This document shows positions 46,766 to 55,332 of a stretch of DNA of 64,000 nucleotides, one piece after another. The DNA lies in the NCBI RefSeq assembly GCF_023721755.1, contig NZ_JAMDLH010000009.1:124001-188000 (forward strand). The letters are read 5' to 3'. Source of the DNA: Pleomorphomonas sp. NRK KF1 (lineage in GTDB: Bacteria > Pseudomonadota > Alphaproteobacteria > Rhizobiales > Pleomorphomonadaceae). The notes under the pieces were generated by a model. That model was not told where the DNA came from. It did no database searches and saw only the letters and a list, made by a program, of their open reading frames with translations. The position numbers and the translations under genes were made by a program. How positions within the stretch are numbered: the stretch's first letter is position 1; each line of letters starts with the position of its first letter.

Positions 46766-46800
46766 AGCCGTCCGCCGGGAAGCTGGTGGACGGCTTTTTT
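46766..46800 (+). terminator. Rho-independent terminator after the methyltransferase
   Basis: AGCCGTCC (46766-46773) pairs with GGACGGCT (46788-46795), overlapping the T run that ends at 46800. It separates this gene from the convergent Y-polymerase unit. Confidence 0.75.
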
Positions 46801-46812
46801 GTGTTCCCGAGC

Positions 46813-47058
46813 TTAAGCCATACCCCCAACGAATCCCGACATTTCGTCGAGCCGCACGAGAGAGATCCTCACCGGCCCGCCGCACCCTCTCGCGCGGCAT
46901 TTCTCCCCACGCTGGATCTCGTCAATGAACTCCTGGCCTCGGCCGGGAAGACTGGCCTTGGTCAGATAGTGCAAATGCCCGCACCGTCGGCACAGGCATT
47001 CGAGCCGCTGCCCGTCTGCCAGATCCTGAACCTGAAACTTCGTCTGCCAGCCGCCCAT
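46813..47058 (-). CDS. Small Cys-rich (zinc-ribbon-like) protein linked to Y-family polymerase
   Basis: An 81-residue frame from ATG 47058 (MGGWQTKFQVQDLADGQ). Two cysteine pairs, CLCRRCGHLHYLTK and EKCRARGCGG, could bind zinc. It begins 4 nt after the stop of the Y-family polymerase gene, so it is the second gene of an SOS-type operon. I do not recognise the family; a DNA-binding or polymerase-accessory role is a guess from context. Confidence 0.65.
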   Translation of the reverse strand: MGGWQTKFQVQDLADGQRLECLCRRCGHLHYLTKASLPGRGQEFIDEIQRGEKCRARGCGGPVRISLVRLDEMSGFVGGMA

Positions 47059-47062
47059 GATG

Positions 47063-48331
47063 TCACCAGAAATCTTCTGCCGAGGGAATGCGCGTGTAGC
47101 TGATCTTCCCGCCAACGTGGCCGCCGGCCGGCGGGTTCCAAGGCCCGAGCGAGACGACGGTGCCGCCATACTTCGCGTTGAGTTCGTCGACTGCCGTGGT
47201 GGCCGCTTCCCAACGGCGTCGCTCCTCGTCGTCAGCCAACAGGAAATCGAGCTGTCGTTCCCTGGCCGGCGAAAGGTCGTACAGGGTGACGCCAACCCGG
47301 AAGATTGTTGTTCGCCCCGGATGATCGTCGGCGAAGTGCCCCCAAAGAGAACTGAGGGCGGAGAGGATGGCTTGATCGTCATTGACGATCGGAAGCGGCA
47401 TTTGACGAAACCAAGAGCCATCAGTGATGGAAAGCCAAAGCCAGATGCCCCCAGCGTAATAGTACTCACGACGGAGGCGCCGCGCGGCCTTGATAAGCAG
47501 GAGCCGCGTTATCTCCCGCGCCGCTTTGGGGTTCCTCGCTTCTGGCGGAAGAACCCGCCCATGGCCGAACATGCCGCGCTGGCTGGCCTGGGCTTGAATG
47601 TCATAGCCGTGCAGGGCGTACCAAAGCCGCTCGCCGGTGACGTTGCGCCAGATCTTGCGCATGTGCTTTGGCTGGAGGTTGTACAGATCTTCGGTGCTGA
47701 AAATGCCCATGCCGCGTAGGCGCGAGGCCAGACGGCTGCCCACGCCGGGTATGTCTTCCATTCGCACCGTGAAAAGAGGGGCCGGCATGTCCTCCGGCTT
47801 CCAGATCGCCAAACCATCGCCGTAGCGACCTCGTGAGCGCTTCCCCGCCTTGCACGCCATCTTCGCCAGCTGCCGGTTTGCGGCAAAGCCTACGGTCGCG
47901 GTGATGAACGGGCCAATGTTCTCGCGGATCGCGGCCTTCACACGATGCGCCAAGTCTTCGGGCTGAAGCCGTCCATCCTCGTCGAGAATGCACGTCAGCT
48001 CATCGATACTCTTCGCGGTATCGATAGGAATAACCGTCTCGATCTCGGATAGCAGGGCGTTGTGCGCCCGCCTGTAAAGGTCGGGCTTCTGCGGAACAGT
48101 GAGCAGATCGGCACACTTGGCCAAACCGTCCCGGACAGACATCAGCGACGTGATGCCGGCGTCTTTCGCCTCGCGCGAGACAGCGATCAGCATCCCCCGA
48201 TCGCCCAGCCCCTCGAATGGGACGACGCCAACCGGGCGGTTTCTCAGCCGCTTGTCGCATTGCTGTTCGACACTTGCAAAAAAGCCATCAAAATCAAGGT
48301 ATAAGCGCTCTATCGTATCAGGCTTCCGCAT
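47063..48331 (-). CDS. Y-family DNA polymerase (DinB/UmuC-like)
   Basis: A 422-residue translesion polymerase. Motif LYLDFDGFFASVEQQ supplies metal ligand D13, and SIDELTC supplies D110 and E111, so the active site is complete. The helix-hairpin-helix region is EDIPGVGSRLASRLRGMGIFSTEDL. The C-terminal little-finger domain is present but divergent. It copies past DNA lesions at low fidelity. A LexA-type box lies 48-62 nt upstream, so DNA damage should induce it. It is phage-borne and probably helps survival or mutagenesis of the host or phage. Confidence 0.88.
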   Translation of the reverse strand: MRKPDTIERLYLDFDGFFASVEQQCDKRLRNRPVGVVPFEGLGDRGMLIAVSREAKDAGITSLMSVRDGLAKCADLLTVPQKPDLYRRAHNALLSEIETVIPIDTAKSIDELTCILDEDGRLQPEDLAHRVKAAIRENIGPFITATVGFAANRQLAKMACKAGKRSRGRYGDGLAIWKPEDMPAPLFTVRMEDIPGVGSRLASRLRGMGIFSTEDLYNLQPKHMRKIWRNVTGERLWYALHGYDIQAQASQRGMFGHGRVLPPEARNPKAAREITRLLLIKAARRLRREYYYAGGIWLWLSITDGSWFRQMPLPIVNDDQAILSALSSLWGHFADDHPGRTTIFRVGVTLYDLSPARERQLDFLLADDEERRRWEAATTAVDELNAKYGGTVVSLGPWNPPAGGHVGGKISYTRIPSAEDFW

Positions 48332-48378
48332 TTCCGTCGTCTCGCGATCAGTGCCGCAGCGCTACGCTGCCGCACAAT

Positions 48379-48393
48379 GTTCTCTTTACGTTC
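48379..48393 (-). promoter_or_regulatory. LexA (SOS) box, GAAC-N7-GAAC
   Basis: Plus strand GTTC-TCTTTAC-GTTC; on the minus strand this is GAAC-GTAAAGA-GAAC, the alphaproteobacterial LexA operator. It lies 48-62 nt before the Y-family polymerase start, in the promoter position. Confidence 0.8.
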
Positions 48394-48707
48394 TCTTTCT
48401 AGATGCTGCTTATTGTCAACTGACAAGAGGAGTCAGGGGCTGGTGCGGATCGTGGTTTTGCTGAATTCGGCTTGATCTAGCCTGCTCCCTACAGCCAGCC
48501 GAAGTCGCATCGCCAAGCTCACATCTTCCCAACTGAGGAGAGCGCTTCGTCGTCTCTCGCACACCAACACCGGCGGAGCATCGGGGCGCGCCAACGCCCC
48601 TCCGCCGCAGGCCCTTCTTTTACCCAAGGCCTGCCCAGCCTGCTCATCTCATGGAGGCTATCCGCCGAGCGCCCGGTGCGCGGGCGGTGCGATAGCATGT
48701 TCATGGA
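48394..48707. other. Divergent intergenic region between polymerase and methylase
   Basis: About 310 bp with no supported gene. It separates the minus-strand SOS operon from the plus-strand methylase. Apart from the LexA box to its left I see only GC-rich direct and inverted bits (for example CGCCCGGTGCGCGGGCG near 48670). Confidence 0.45.
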
Positions 48708-49523
48708 ATGTTCTCAATGGATTCGCTCACCTATCGTTCTGTGGAACCTGTCACGCCGCCGGCCGCCTACATCGGCGGAAAGAAGCTTCTTTCCTCGCGT
48801 CTCGTTCGTATGATCGAGGAAATCCCCCACCAAACCTACGCCGAGCCGTTCGTTGGCATGGGCGGCGTGTTCCTGCGTCGGCGCCGTGCTCCGAAGGCCG
48901 AAGTGATGAACGACGTCTCCGGTGATGTCGTCACACTATTCCGCGTCCTTCAACGGCACTATGTGGCTTTGATGGACATGCTTCGGTTCCAGCTCACCAG
49001 TCGACAGGAGTTTCAGAGGTTGCTAGCCGTCGACTCGGCGACACTGACCGATCTCGAACGGGCGGCCCGGTTCCTCTACCTTCAGCGCCTAGCCTTCGGC
49101 GGCAAAGTCGCCGGCCGAAACTTCGGTGTGTCCGTCGGCTACCCTGCCCGTTTCGACGTTACCAAGCTCGGCCCGATGCTGGCAGACATCAGCGAACGGC
49201 TCGCCGGGGTGATCATCGAGAACCTTGGCTACGCGGCGTTCATCGAGCGCTATGATCGGCCGGAGACGCTGTTCTATCTCGACCCACCCTATTGGGGCTC
49301 GGAAAGCGACTACGGTCCGGGCGTTTTCGGTCGTGCTGACTTCGAACGCCTCGCCGAGCAACTGCGGACGATTCGCGGACGTTTTATCCTCTCCATCAAC
49401 GATCGCCCGGAAGTGCGTGAGGTGTTCGCGGGCTTCAATTTGGAGCCTGTCGGCCTGTCCTACTCGTTGAGCAGCAAGGGGCAAACAGAGGCAAAGGAGC
49501 TGATAATCACGTCCTGTCGGTAG
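48708..49523 (+). CDS. DNA adenine methylase (D12 class)
   Basis: A 271-residue N6-adenine DNA methyltransferase. The AdoMet motif is TYAEPFVGMGGVFLRRR (near 45) and the catalytic motif is FYLDPPYWGSES (DPPY near 192). The N-terminal YIGGKKLLSSRLVRMI is typical of Dam/D12 enzymes. No restriction gene is adjacent, so it is probably an orphan phage methylase that protects DNA or alters regulation. Start ATG 48708; ATG 48717 is possible. Confidence 0.88.
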   Translation: MFSMDSLTYRSVEPVTPPAAYIGGKKLLSSRLVRMIEEIPHQTYAEPFVGMGGVFLRRRRAPKAEVMNDVSGDVVTLFRVLQRHYVALMDMLRFQLTSRQEFQRLLAVDSATLTDLERAARFLYLQRLAFGGKVAGRNFGVSVGYPARFDVTKLGPMLADISERLAGVIIENLGYAAFIERYDRPETLFYLDPPYWGSESDYGPGVFGRADFERLAEQLRTIRGRFILSINDRPEVREVFAGFNLEPVGLSYSLSSKGQTEAKELIITSCR

Positions 49524-49622
49524 GGAGAGCCGGCTCGCGATAGCGATCTATTGGGGAGGGCAATCGCCCTCCCCCGAGCCCTGCTGACGGCCGACAGAGG
49601 GTTTGATTGAAAGTGAAACGCC

Positions 49623-49654
49623 TGAGATAGATTATGAGATAGGAATCGGGATAG
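49623..49654 (+). repeat. Right arm-type repeats
   Basis: TGAGATAG at 49623-49630 and TGAGATAGGAATCGGGATAG at 49635-49654. The latter matches 18 of 20 bases of 30283-30302. Likely integrase or excisionase arm sites about 80 nt inside attR. Confidence 0.6.
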
Positions 49655-49734
49655 AATCGCTAAATCGACACTCAATGAAAATCGTAATATATCCATAAAT
49701 ATCAATGACTTAATATAACTTGCGCACCAAGTTG

Positions 49735-49754
49735 GAATCCTGCCACCCCAGCCA
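49735..49754 (+). repeat. attR core
   Basis: Perfect 20-bp copy of 30172-30191 without the remainder of the tRNA. It marks the right end of the element; chromosomal sequence resumes at 49755. Confidence 0.92.
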
Positions 49755-49851
49755 CTTCCTTCCTCACGGAAGCCCCTGAGTCCTTTTCCTTCCAGTGCTT
49801 TTATCCGAGCTCGCCCGAACCGAAGCGCGACACCCGCGCCATGATGCCGGG

Positions 49852-50835
49852 CTAGAAAACTGCCACGCGGTCGCGGCCCGCGGCCTTGGCGCTATAGAGC
49901 GCCTGGTCGGCCCGACTCATGAGCGACATCTCGTTCGAGTCGTCCGATGAAAGCAGCGCCGCACCGATGCTTATGGTGCATGAAGCCGGCCCCAGATCGG
50001 TCGGGACGACAACAGCGCGCACCGACGTCCTGAGATCGTTCAAGACACGATCCGCACGGTCGAGGGCTGTCTCCGACAAGACGATGCCGAACTCTTCGCC
50101 ACCGAGCCTCCCCAAGGCTCCGTGACCCGCAAGCCGCTTTTGAAGCACACCGGCAACACGTCTCAGCAAGCGGTCACCAACCTGGTGCCCGAACGTGTCG
50201 TTGATGCGCTTGAAATGATCGAGGTCGACCATTGCGAAGCCCAGCCCGGCCCGTCGGCGCCTGGCCAGCCGAAACTCCCGACGGAGACCCGAGAGGAAGT
50301 GCCTGTGGTTGGAGCATTTTGTCAGGGGATCGGTGGTGGCGAGCAGATGCAGTTTGCGCTCCGTCGCCTTGCGACGGGTCGCGTCATGAATGAACGATAT
50401 CAGGGCTTGTCGCCCGTCGAACATGATCGGGCCGCTGTAGACGTCGACGTCCTGCACGACGCCGTTGACCAGCCTGTGCTTGAACTCGAAGTGATGCCGG
50501 TTGGAGACCGCCTGCTTCATTCTGGCGGCAATCTCGGATCTGGAGAGCGTGTTTATCTCGTCCACCGACATCGAAAGCAGCCGCTCCCGGCTTCCGGCAT
50601 AGCGGGTGACGGACTCCTTGTTCCCATCAATGATTTTTCCACTTTGAGGATCAATTACAAGGATTGATGCGTGATGGATATTCATCAGGGCATCCACCCT
50701 GTCGCCAAGAAAGCGAATTCGCTCAAGTAAAACCGTTACATCGCGGCAATGCGAATCCTTGTCCTCATTTCCGAAATCTCCGGTCTGTTCAAAGCCGGCT
50801 TCCAGTCCCTCCTTTGCATTCAATCCGCAACGCAT
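49852..50835 (-). CDS. PAS-GGDEF diguanylate cyclase
   Basis: A 327-residue protein. A PAS domain at about 45-155 (NIHHASILVIDPQSGKIIDGN) is followed by a GGDEF domain (about 160-327) with active motif LGRLGGEEFGIVL, so it should make c-di-GMP. No membrane segment is evident, so it senses a cytoplasmic cue. The substrate-binding segment FAMVDLDHFKRINDTFGHQVGD is intact. It is the first chromosomal gene after attR. PilZ proteins elsewhere in the window are possible targets. Confidence 0.88.
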   Translation of the reverse strand: MRCGLNAKEGLEAGFEQTGDFGNEDKDSHCRDVTVLLERIRFLGDRVDALMNIHHASILVIDPQSGKIIDGNKESVTRYAGSRERLLSMSVDEINTLSRSEIAARMKQAVSNRHHFEFKHRLVNGVVQDVDVYSGPIMFDGRQALISFIHDATRRKATERKLHLLATTDPLTKCSNHRHFLSGLRREFRLARRRRAGLGFAMVDLDHFKRINDTFGHQVGDRLLRRVAGVLQKRLAGHGALGRLGGEEFGIVLSETALDRADRVLNDLRTSVRAVVVPTDLGPASCTISIGAALLSSDDSNEMSLMSRADQALYSAKAAGRDRVAVF

Positions 50836-51165
50836 GGCATCTTCGTCCTACGGTCAGAATATCATCGTACAAGTGGGTCATCTGGTCGATTTTTTCACAC
50901 CAATCCATGGTTCACAGAATCCGCCTCTACACGCAATGAGCTGGATGGATAATACTGGTCACAGTAATCGTAGTTTTCATCAAGATTCTCGCCACTCAAT
51001 ACATGTACAAACACATCCACTTAAACGACTGAGCGAGCCAAAGCCTCACTTCGTTCGGCAGTAGCCAAACCGCCGGGCGAGCGGACGATTTCGGCCGTTG
51101 CTTCTTGTGCTTCCAAAGGGGACCGGCGATGATCGACGGATGTTCAGGAAGTTGGAGGGGCAGAG
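50836..51165. other. Intergenic region between GGDEF and deaminase genes
   Basis: About 330 bp, moderately AT-rich, with no supported gene. It should contain the divergent promoters of the GGDEF and deaminase genes. GGAGGGG at 51153-51159 is the ribosome site of the latter. Confidence 0.45.
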
Positions 51166-51762
51166 TTGGCTGGAGAACGACGGGAACGGCTGGTCGATGC
51201 ACTGCTCGTCGCCATCGAACGGCACATACTGCCGCTGACGCGCGACGGTATTGCCGCCGGAAACAAGGTGTTTGGCGCCGCCCTGCTCGACAAGAGCGAC
51301 TATTCCGTCGTGCTCGCGGGGACGAACAACGAGACCGAGAACCCGCTCTGGCACGGCGAAGTACACACCATCAAGACATTCTATGAACTCAAGGATCGAC
51401 CAAGCACCAGCGATCTGCTTTTCCTGTCGACGCACGAACCTTGTTCGATGTGCCTGTCGGCAATCACCTGGGCCGGATTCGATAATTTCTTCTATTTCTT
51501 CAGTCATGAAGACTCGAGGGATGCCTTCGCCATCCCACACGATCTCAGGATATTGCAGGAGGTCTTCACCCTGGAGCCCGGCGGCTACCGGCGCACCAAC
51601 GCCTTCTGGCACAGTGAGCATATCTCCGACCTGATCGCGGTATGCGACGACACCGCCCGTGCGGGCTTCCAGGCCCGGGCCGATGCCATTCGAGCGGAGT
51701 ATGCCAAGCTGTCGGACATCTATCAGGGTGGCAAGGCCGAGACGGCCATTCCGCTCAAGTAG
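51166..51762 (+). CDS. Cytidine/nucleoside deaminase-like protein
   Basis: A 198-residue CDA-fold protein. The zinc site reads WHGEVHTI (H-x-E, where HAE is usual) and THEPCSMCLSA (PC-x-x-C), so the zinc ligands and catalytic Glu are present. It differs from TadA in length and C-terminal extension (GGYRRTNAFWHSEHISDLI). The substrate may be a nucleoside, base or other amine; not resolvable. TTG start at 51166 with a strong GGAGGGG ribosome site. Confidence 0.78.
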   Translation: MAGERRERLVDALLVAIERHILPLTRDGIAAGNKVFGAALLDKSDYSVVLAGTNNETENPLWHGEVHTIKTFYELKDRPSTSDLLFLSTHEPCSMCLSAITWAGFDNFFYFFSHEDSRDAFAIPHDLRILQEVFTLEPGGYRRTNAFWHSEHISDLIAVCDDTARAGFQARADAIRAEYAKLSDIYQGGKAETAIPLK

Positions 51763-51779
51763 AGTTTTTGATCGGCCCT

Positions 51780-52943
51780 TCACGCAAGCGGTGGCTCGCT
51801 CGGCGGCTCGGCCGGCCTCGCGCCCTCCCCCCGCAACTCGGTAAGCCACTCGCGCCAGATGGCGACCAGCAATGCCATCAGAACCGGGCCGATGAACAAG
51901 CCGAGGAAACCCATGGTCTTCACGCCGCCCACGAGGCCGAAAAAGGTCGGCAGAAAAGGGAGCTTGATAGGGCCACCGACAAGGCGTGGCCGCAGCGTCT
52001 TGTCGACGATAAACAGCTCGACCGTTCCCCAGGTAAAAAGAGCGGCACCTTCGACGAGATGCCCACTGGCCGCAAGGTAGATCGAAATCAGGGTGAAGCT
52101 GAGCGGAGCCCCGCCCGGGATCAGCGCCATGACGCCGGTGATGACGCCGAATATGGCCGGAGACGGTACGCCGGCAATCCAGTAGGCGACACCGAGAACG
52201 ATACCCTCGCCGATGGCGATCAGCGTCATGCCCGTCACGGTGGAGCTGATGGTAGCCGGAACAATGCGAGAAATGCGCGCCCAGCGCGTCGGCAGAATGC
52301 GTTCGCCAACGAGATCGATCTGTTCAACGAGGACACTGCCGTCCTTGTAGACGAAGAACAGGGCGATCATCATGAACAGCAGCATCAGCAACAGCCGGAA
52401 GGCCTCGCCACCGGCCGTCATGACGGCCCTGTAGATGTTGCCCATGTTGGCGCCGGAGACGATCTGGATGAGCTCGCCGATGGCGCCGGGCGGACCGACG
52501 TGAAGGTTCCACTGCGCGGTCAGCCAGTCTCCAACCATCGGCAGGGCGGTGATCCAGGGCGGAACGGCCACGCCGCTCCTGTTGGCCTCGACAAGCCAGC
52601 TGAACCACCCCCGGAACTCTTCCAGAGCAAAGCTCACCGCCACCAGCATCGGTACGATCAGAAACAGCAAGATACAGACGAGGGCGATCGAGGCGCTGAG
52701 CTTGGTGTTGCCGTCGCAAAGCCGGGTGAGATCGCGAAACAGCGGCCATGTGGCGAAACCGATCACCAGGGCGGCGAGCACGGGCACGACGAACCCGCTG
52801 AAGAAGTAGATTCCGGCGATGACGACGAGCAGCAGCAGCCAACGCGCCGCGGCGATCAACGGCACAATGGGCACACGACCCGAGGGGACGGCGCCCAGCC
52901 AGCGGAGTTGATCTTTCGGCGGCAGACTTCGCGGATCGGTCAC
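51780..52943 (-). CDS. AI-2E family transporter
   Basis: A 387-residue integral membrane protein with about eight hydrophobic segments in the family pattern: paired helices at the N-terminus, a large loop region (WFSWLVEANRSGVAVPPW), and the conserved late segment GVITGVMALIPGGAPLSF. The signature LPFLPTFFGLVGGVKTMG is present near the C-terminus. The family exports small molecules or ions and is named for AI-2, but the substrate here is unknown. Start GTG at 52943. Confidence 0.85.
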   Translation of the reverse strand: MTDPRSLPPKDQLRWLGAVPSGRVPIVPLIAAARWLLLLVVIAGIYFFSGFVVPVLAALVIGFATWPLFRDLTRLCDGNTKLSASIALVCILLFLIVPMLVAVSFALEEFRGWFSWLVEANRSGVAVPPWITALPMVGDWLTAQWNLHVGPPGAIGELIQIVSGANMGNIYRAVMTAGGEAFRLLLMLLFMMIALFFVYKDGSVLVEQIDLVGERILPTRWARISRIVPATISSTVTGMTLIAIGEGIVLGVAYWIAGVPSPAIFGVITGVMALIPGGAPLSFTLISIYLAASGHLVEGAALFTWGTVELFIVDKTLRPRLVGGPIKLPFLPTFFGLVGGVKTMGFLGLFIGPVLMALLVAIWREWLTELRGEGARPAEPPSEPPLA

Positions 52944-53037
52944 AGGGCGGGCTTCCCGTCAGAACATCTCGGAGAGGCGATTTATGGGCTATCGCCGGAG
53001 CGGCCGCAACAACCGCGTCCTTCAAAGGTTCCGTTCG

Positions 53038-53871
53038 TCAGATCATCTCCAGCGACGTCGCCCGGCGGGGCGGCGGGAACAGCCCATCGAGGGCTCCGCG
53101 CAGTTCGTCGGTCATGACGACATCGAGCGCTCCGGCGTTGTCCTCGACGTGAGCGGCGCGCCCCGACTTGGGAATGGCGATGACGCCATCGCGGTCAAGC
53201 ACGAAGGCAAGCGCCAGTTGCGCACCGCTGACGCCATGGTCGGCAGCCAGCGCCAGAAGCTGCCTGTTGTTCAGAAGTCTCGCCTGTTCCACAGGCGAAT
53301 AGGCCATCACAGGCACGCCGCGCCGTTGCATGGCGGGCAGCAAATCCCATTCGATGCCTCGACGCGACAGATTGTACAGCACCTGGTTGGCGGCCACCGC
53401 CTCGCCACCCGGCACGGCCAGCAACTCCTCCATGTCATCGGCATCGAGATTGGATACGCCCCAGTGACGGATCTTGCCGGCCGACTTCAGCCCTTCGAAG
53501 GCCGCCACAGTCTCGGCGAGCGGGTATTTTCCGCGCCAATGGAGCAGATAGAGATCGAGCCGGTCGGTGCCAAGGCGTTTCAGCGACCGCTCGCAGGCGG
53601 CGACCGTACCCTCTCGCGAGGCATTGTGCGGATAGACCTTGGACACGAGGAAGATCTCGTCGCGCCGGCCGGCGATCGCCTCGCCCACCAACCGCTCGGA
53701 CGCCCCCTCGCCATACATTTCCGCGGTGTCGATCAGCGTCATGCCGAGGTCGAGCCCCCGGCGAAGCGCCGCGATTTCCTCGGCGCGCCGGCCAGGATCG
53801 TCGCCCATCATCCAGGTGCCGAGCCCCAACGTCGGCACGTCCTCGCCGCCGGGCAAACGAACGGTCTTCAT
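53038..53871 (-). CDS. Aldo/keto reductase
   Basis: A 277-residue NADPH-dependent oxidoreductase. The catalytic tetrad can be read as D in [11 protein letters not shown] in the same segment, K in [10 protein letters not shown] and H in [11 protein letters not shown]. The C-terminal [14 protein letters not shown] binds the NADP phosphate. The substrate is an unidentified carbonyl. Start ATG 53871 has AAAGGAG 7 nt upstream; the longer frame to 54009 is unlikely. Confidence 0.9.
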   Translation of the reverse strand: MKTVRLPGGEDVPTLGLGTWMMGDDPGRRAEEIAALRRGLDLGMTLIDTAEMYGEGASERLVGEAIAGRRDEIFLVSKVYPHNASREGTVAACERSLKRLGTDRLDLYLLHWRGKYPLAETVAAFEGLKSAGKIRHWGVSNLDADDMEELLAVPGGEAVAANQVLYNLSRRGIEWDLLPAMQRRGVPVMAYSPVEQARLLNNRQLLALAADHGVSGAQLALAFVLDRDGVIAIPKSGRAAHVEDNAGALDVVMTDELRGALDGLFPPPRRATSLEMI

Positions 53872-54093
53872 CGGCATCTCCTTTGGTTTTCCAGCGCATT
53901 CGCCAAGCAGATTGAACGAACATGATCGGTGGGTGCGGCAGGAGTATAGCAGCCGATCCGCTTCGCAGGGGGATTGCCGCTCTTTTCGTTGGACGCCAGT
54001 GCCAAACACGTGACGCCAGTGGCTGGAATCCTCTATCGTGCCGCCACGCCCGCGTCTTGCGCGCCGGACAGTGTGTTTTCGAAAGGATGCTTC

Positions 54094-55017
54094 ATGCGGC
54101 TACTCGTGGTCGGCGCCGGCGCCACCGGCGGCTACTTCGGCGGACGGCTGGCTGCCGCCGGTCGCGACGTCACCTTCCTCATCCGCCCCAAGCGAGTGGC
54201 CGAAATCGCCAGGAACGGCTTCGTCATCGTCGATCCCAAGGGCGAGACCCGGATCGAGCCGAAAATCGCGACCGCCGACACGCTCGGGCAGAGCTACGAT
54301 CTGGTTCTGATGAGCGTGAAGGCCTACTCGCTCCAGGCCGCGATGGACGACATAGCTCCGGCGATCAGCCCCGATACCCTGATCCTGCCTGTGCTGAACG
54401 GCCTCAAGCACTTCGACGTGTTGTCGGAACGCTTCGGCGCCGACAAGGTGATCGGCAGCTTCTGCAAGATCAACGCCCGGCTCGACGATCACGGCCGCAT
54501 CATCCAGATGTCGCCGCTGCACGAACTGGTCTACGGCGAACATGACGGCAGCCGCAGCCCGCGCATCGAGGCGATCGACGCTTTCTTCAAGGGAGCCGGT
54601 TTCGATGCACGGCTCTCCGAGGACATTGGTCGCGAGCTTTGGGAGAAGTGGGTTCTCCTCGCCAGCCTTGGCGCGGCCACCTGCCTGATGCGCGGCACCG
54701 TCGGCGACATCGTCGCCCGCCAGGGCGGCCGCGCCTTCATCGAGGCGCTGCTCGATGAAGTGACGGCGGTCGCCACCGCCCATGGCAAGGCGCCCGATCC
54801 TGGCTATCTCGAGGCGACGCGCCAGTTGCTCACCGCCGCCGGCTCGCCGATGACCGCCTCCATGTACCGCGACCTCATCAAGGGGCTGCCGGTCGAGAAT
54901 GATGAGATCATAGACGATCTGCTTGCTCGCGCAGCCTCGGTCGGCGTGAACACGCCCTACCTCCATCTGGCGGCCATTCACCTCGGAGTCTACGCGGCGC
55001 GGCGGCGCTCCGAGTAG
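54094..55017 (+). CDS. panE: 2-dehydropantoate 2-reductase-like protein (ketopantoate reductase family)
   Basis: A 307-residue Rossmann-fold reductase. NADPH loop [19 protein letters not shown], catalytic Lys in [11 protein letters not shown], Asn in [11 protein letters not shown], and the [14 protein letters not shown] segment fit the family. PanE reduces 2-dehydropantoate to pantoate for CoA synthesis; some family members use other substrates. AAAGGA lies upstream of ATG 54094. It is divergent from the aldo/keto reductase. Confidence 0.82.
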   Translation: MRLLVVGAGATGGYFGGRLAAAGRDVTFLIRPKRVAEIARNGFVIVDPKGETRIEPKIATADTLGQSYDLVLMSVKAYSLQAAMDDIAPAISPDTLILPVLNGLKHFDVLSERFGADKVIGSFCKINARLDDHGRIIQMSPLHELVYGEHDGSRSPRIEAIDAFFKGAGFDARLSEDIGRELWEKWVLLASLGAATCLMRGTVGDIVARQGGRAFIEALLDEVTAVATAHGKAPDPGYLEATRQLLTAAGSPMTASMYRDLIKGLPVENDEIIDDLLARAASVGVNTPYLHLAAIHLGVYAARRRSE

Positions 55018-55332
55018 AAATGACATGCCCATCCTGAACGTTTCCAGTGTTCAGGATGAGTTGCTGCAGAAGCTTACCTCGCAATTGGCGGGTGCGGCCA
55101 GGTTTTTCCGCCTCTTCCGCCAAAACCGGGAGGGACCGGAGGTTTTCGGCCGGCCTCCACCCGGTAGAATTCCTAGGGTTTGCCAAATTCGAAACGTTAC
55201 GCTTCTGCCTTGGGCGCAACTGTGCTAAGAGGTGCGCCGAACGCTGCTCGGCTTGCCCCGGGGAGGACGCGTTCGCCTCGATTTTTCTGCCCGCCCAGGC
55301 GGGAGCATAGCATCGACAAGCAGGATGCCGCC

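Larger units (their letters stand above)
30172..49754. mobile_element. tRNA-Gln-integrated defective prophage (about 19.6 kb)
   Basis: Bounded by a perfect 20-bp direct repeat of the tRNA-Gln 3' end, with a tyrosine integrase gene immediately inside the left end. The contents are integrase, a cargo block (DUF488, partner, DUF4238, TPR protein), tail genes, lysis genes, a methyltransferase, a Y-family polymerase and a DNA adenine methylase. Terminase, portal, protease, capsid, tail tube and phage replication genes are absent. Nonsense, fusion and antisense-junction scars show decay. It is therefore unlikely to form phage particles by itself. Confidence 0.9.

Noticed and set aside
48433-48704. 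Two short minus-strand frames between the polymerase and methylase genes
   Set aside because: Low-complexity Arg-rich translations without ribosome sites or family features.
30172-49754. Considered as a tailocin or gene transfer agent-like particle cluster
   Set aside because: Tail genes are damaged (TAG in tape measure, gpJ fusion) and there are no tail tube, sheath or head genes, so a functional particle is unlikely.
51642-53117. 491-codon plus-strand frame over the AI-2E transporter
   Set aside because: Antisense artefact; the minus-strand protein shows typical membrane helices and family motifs.
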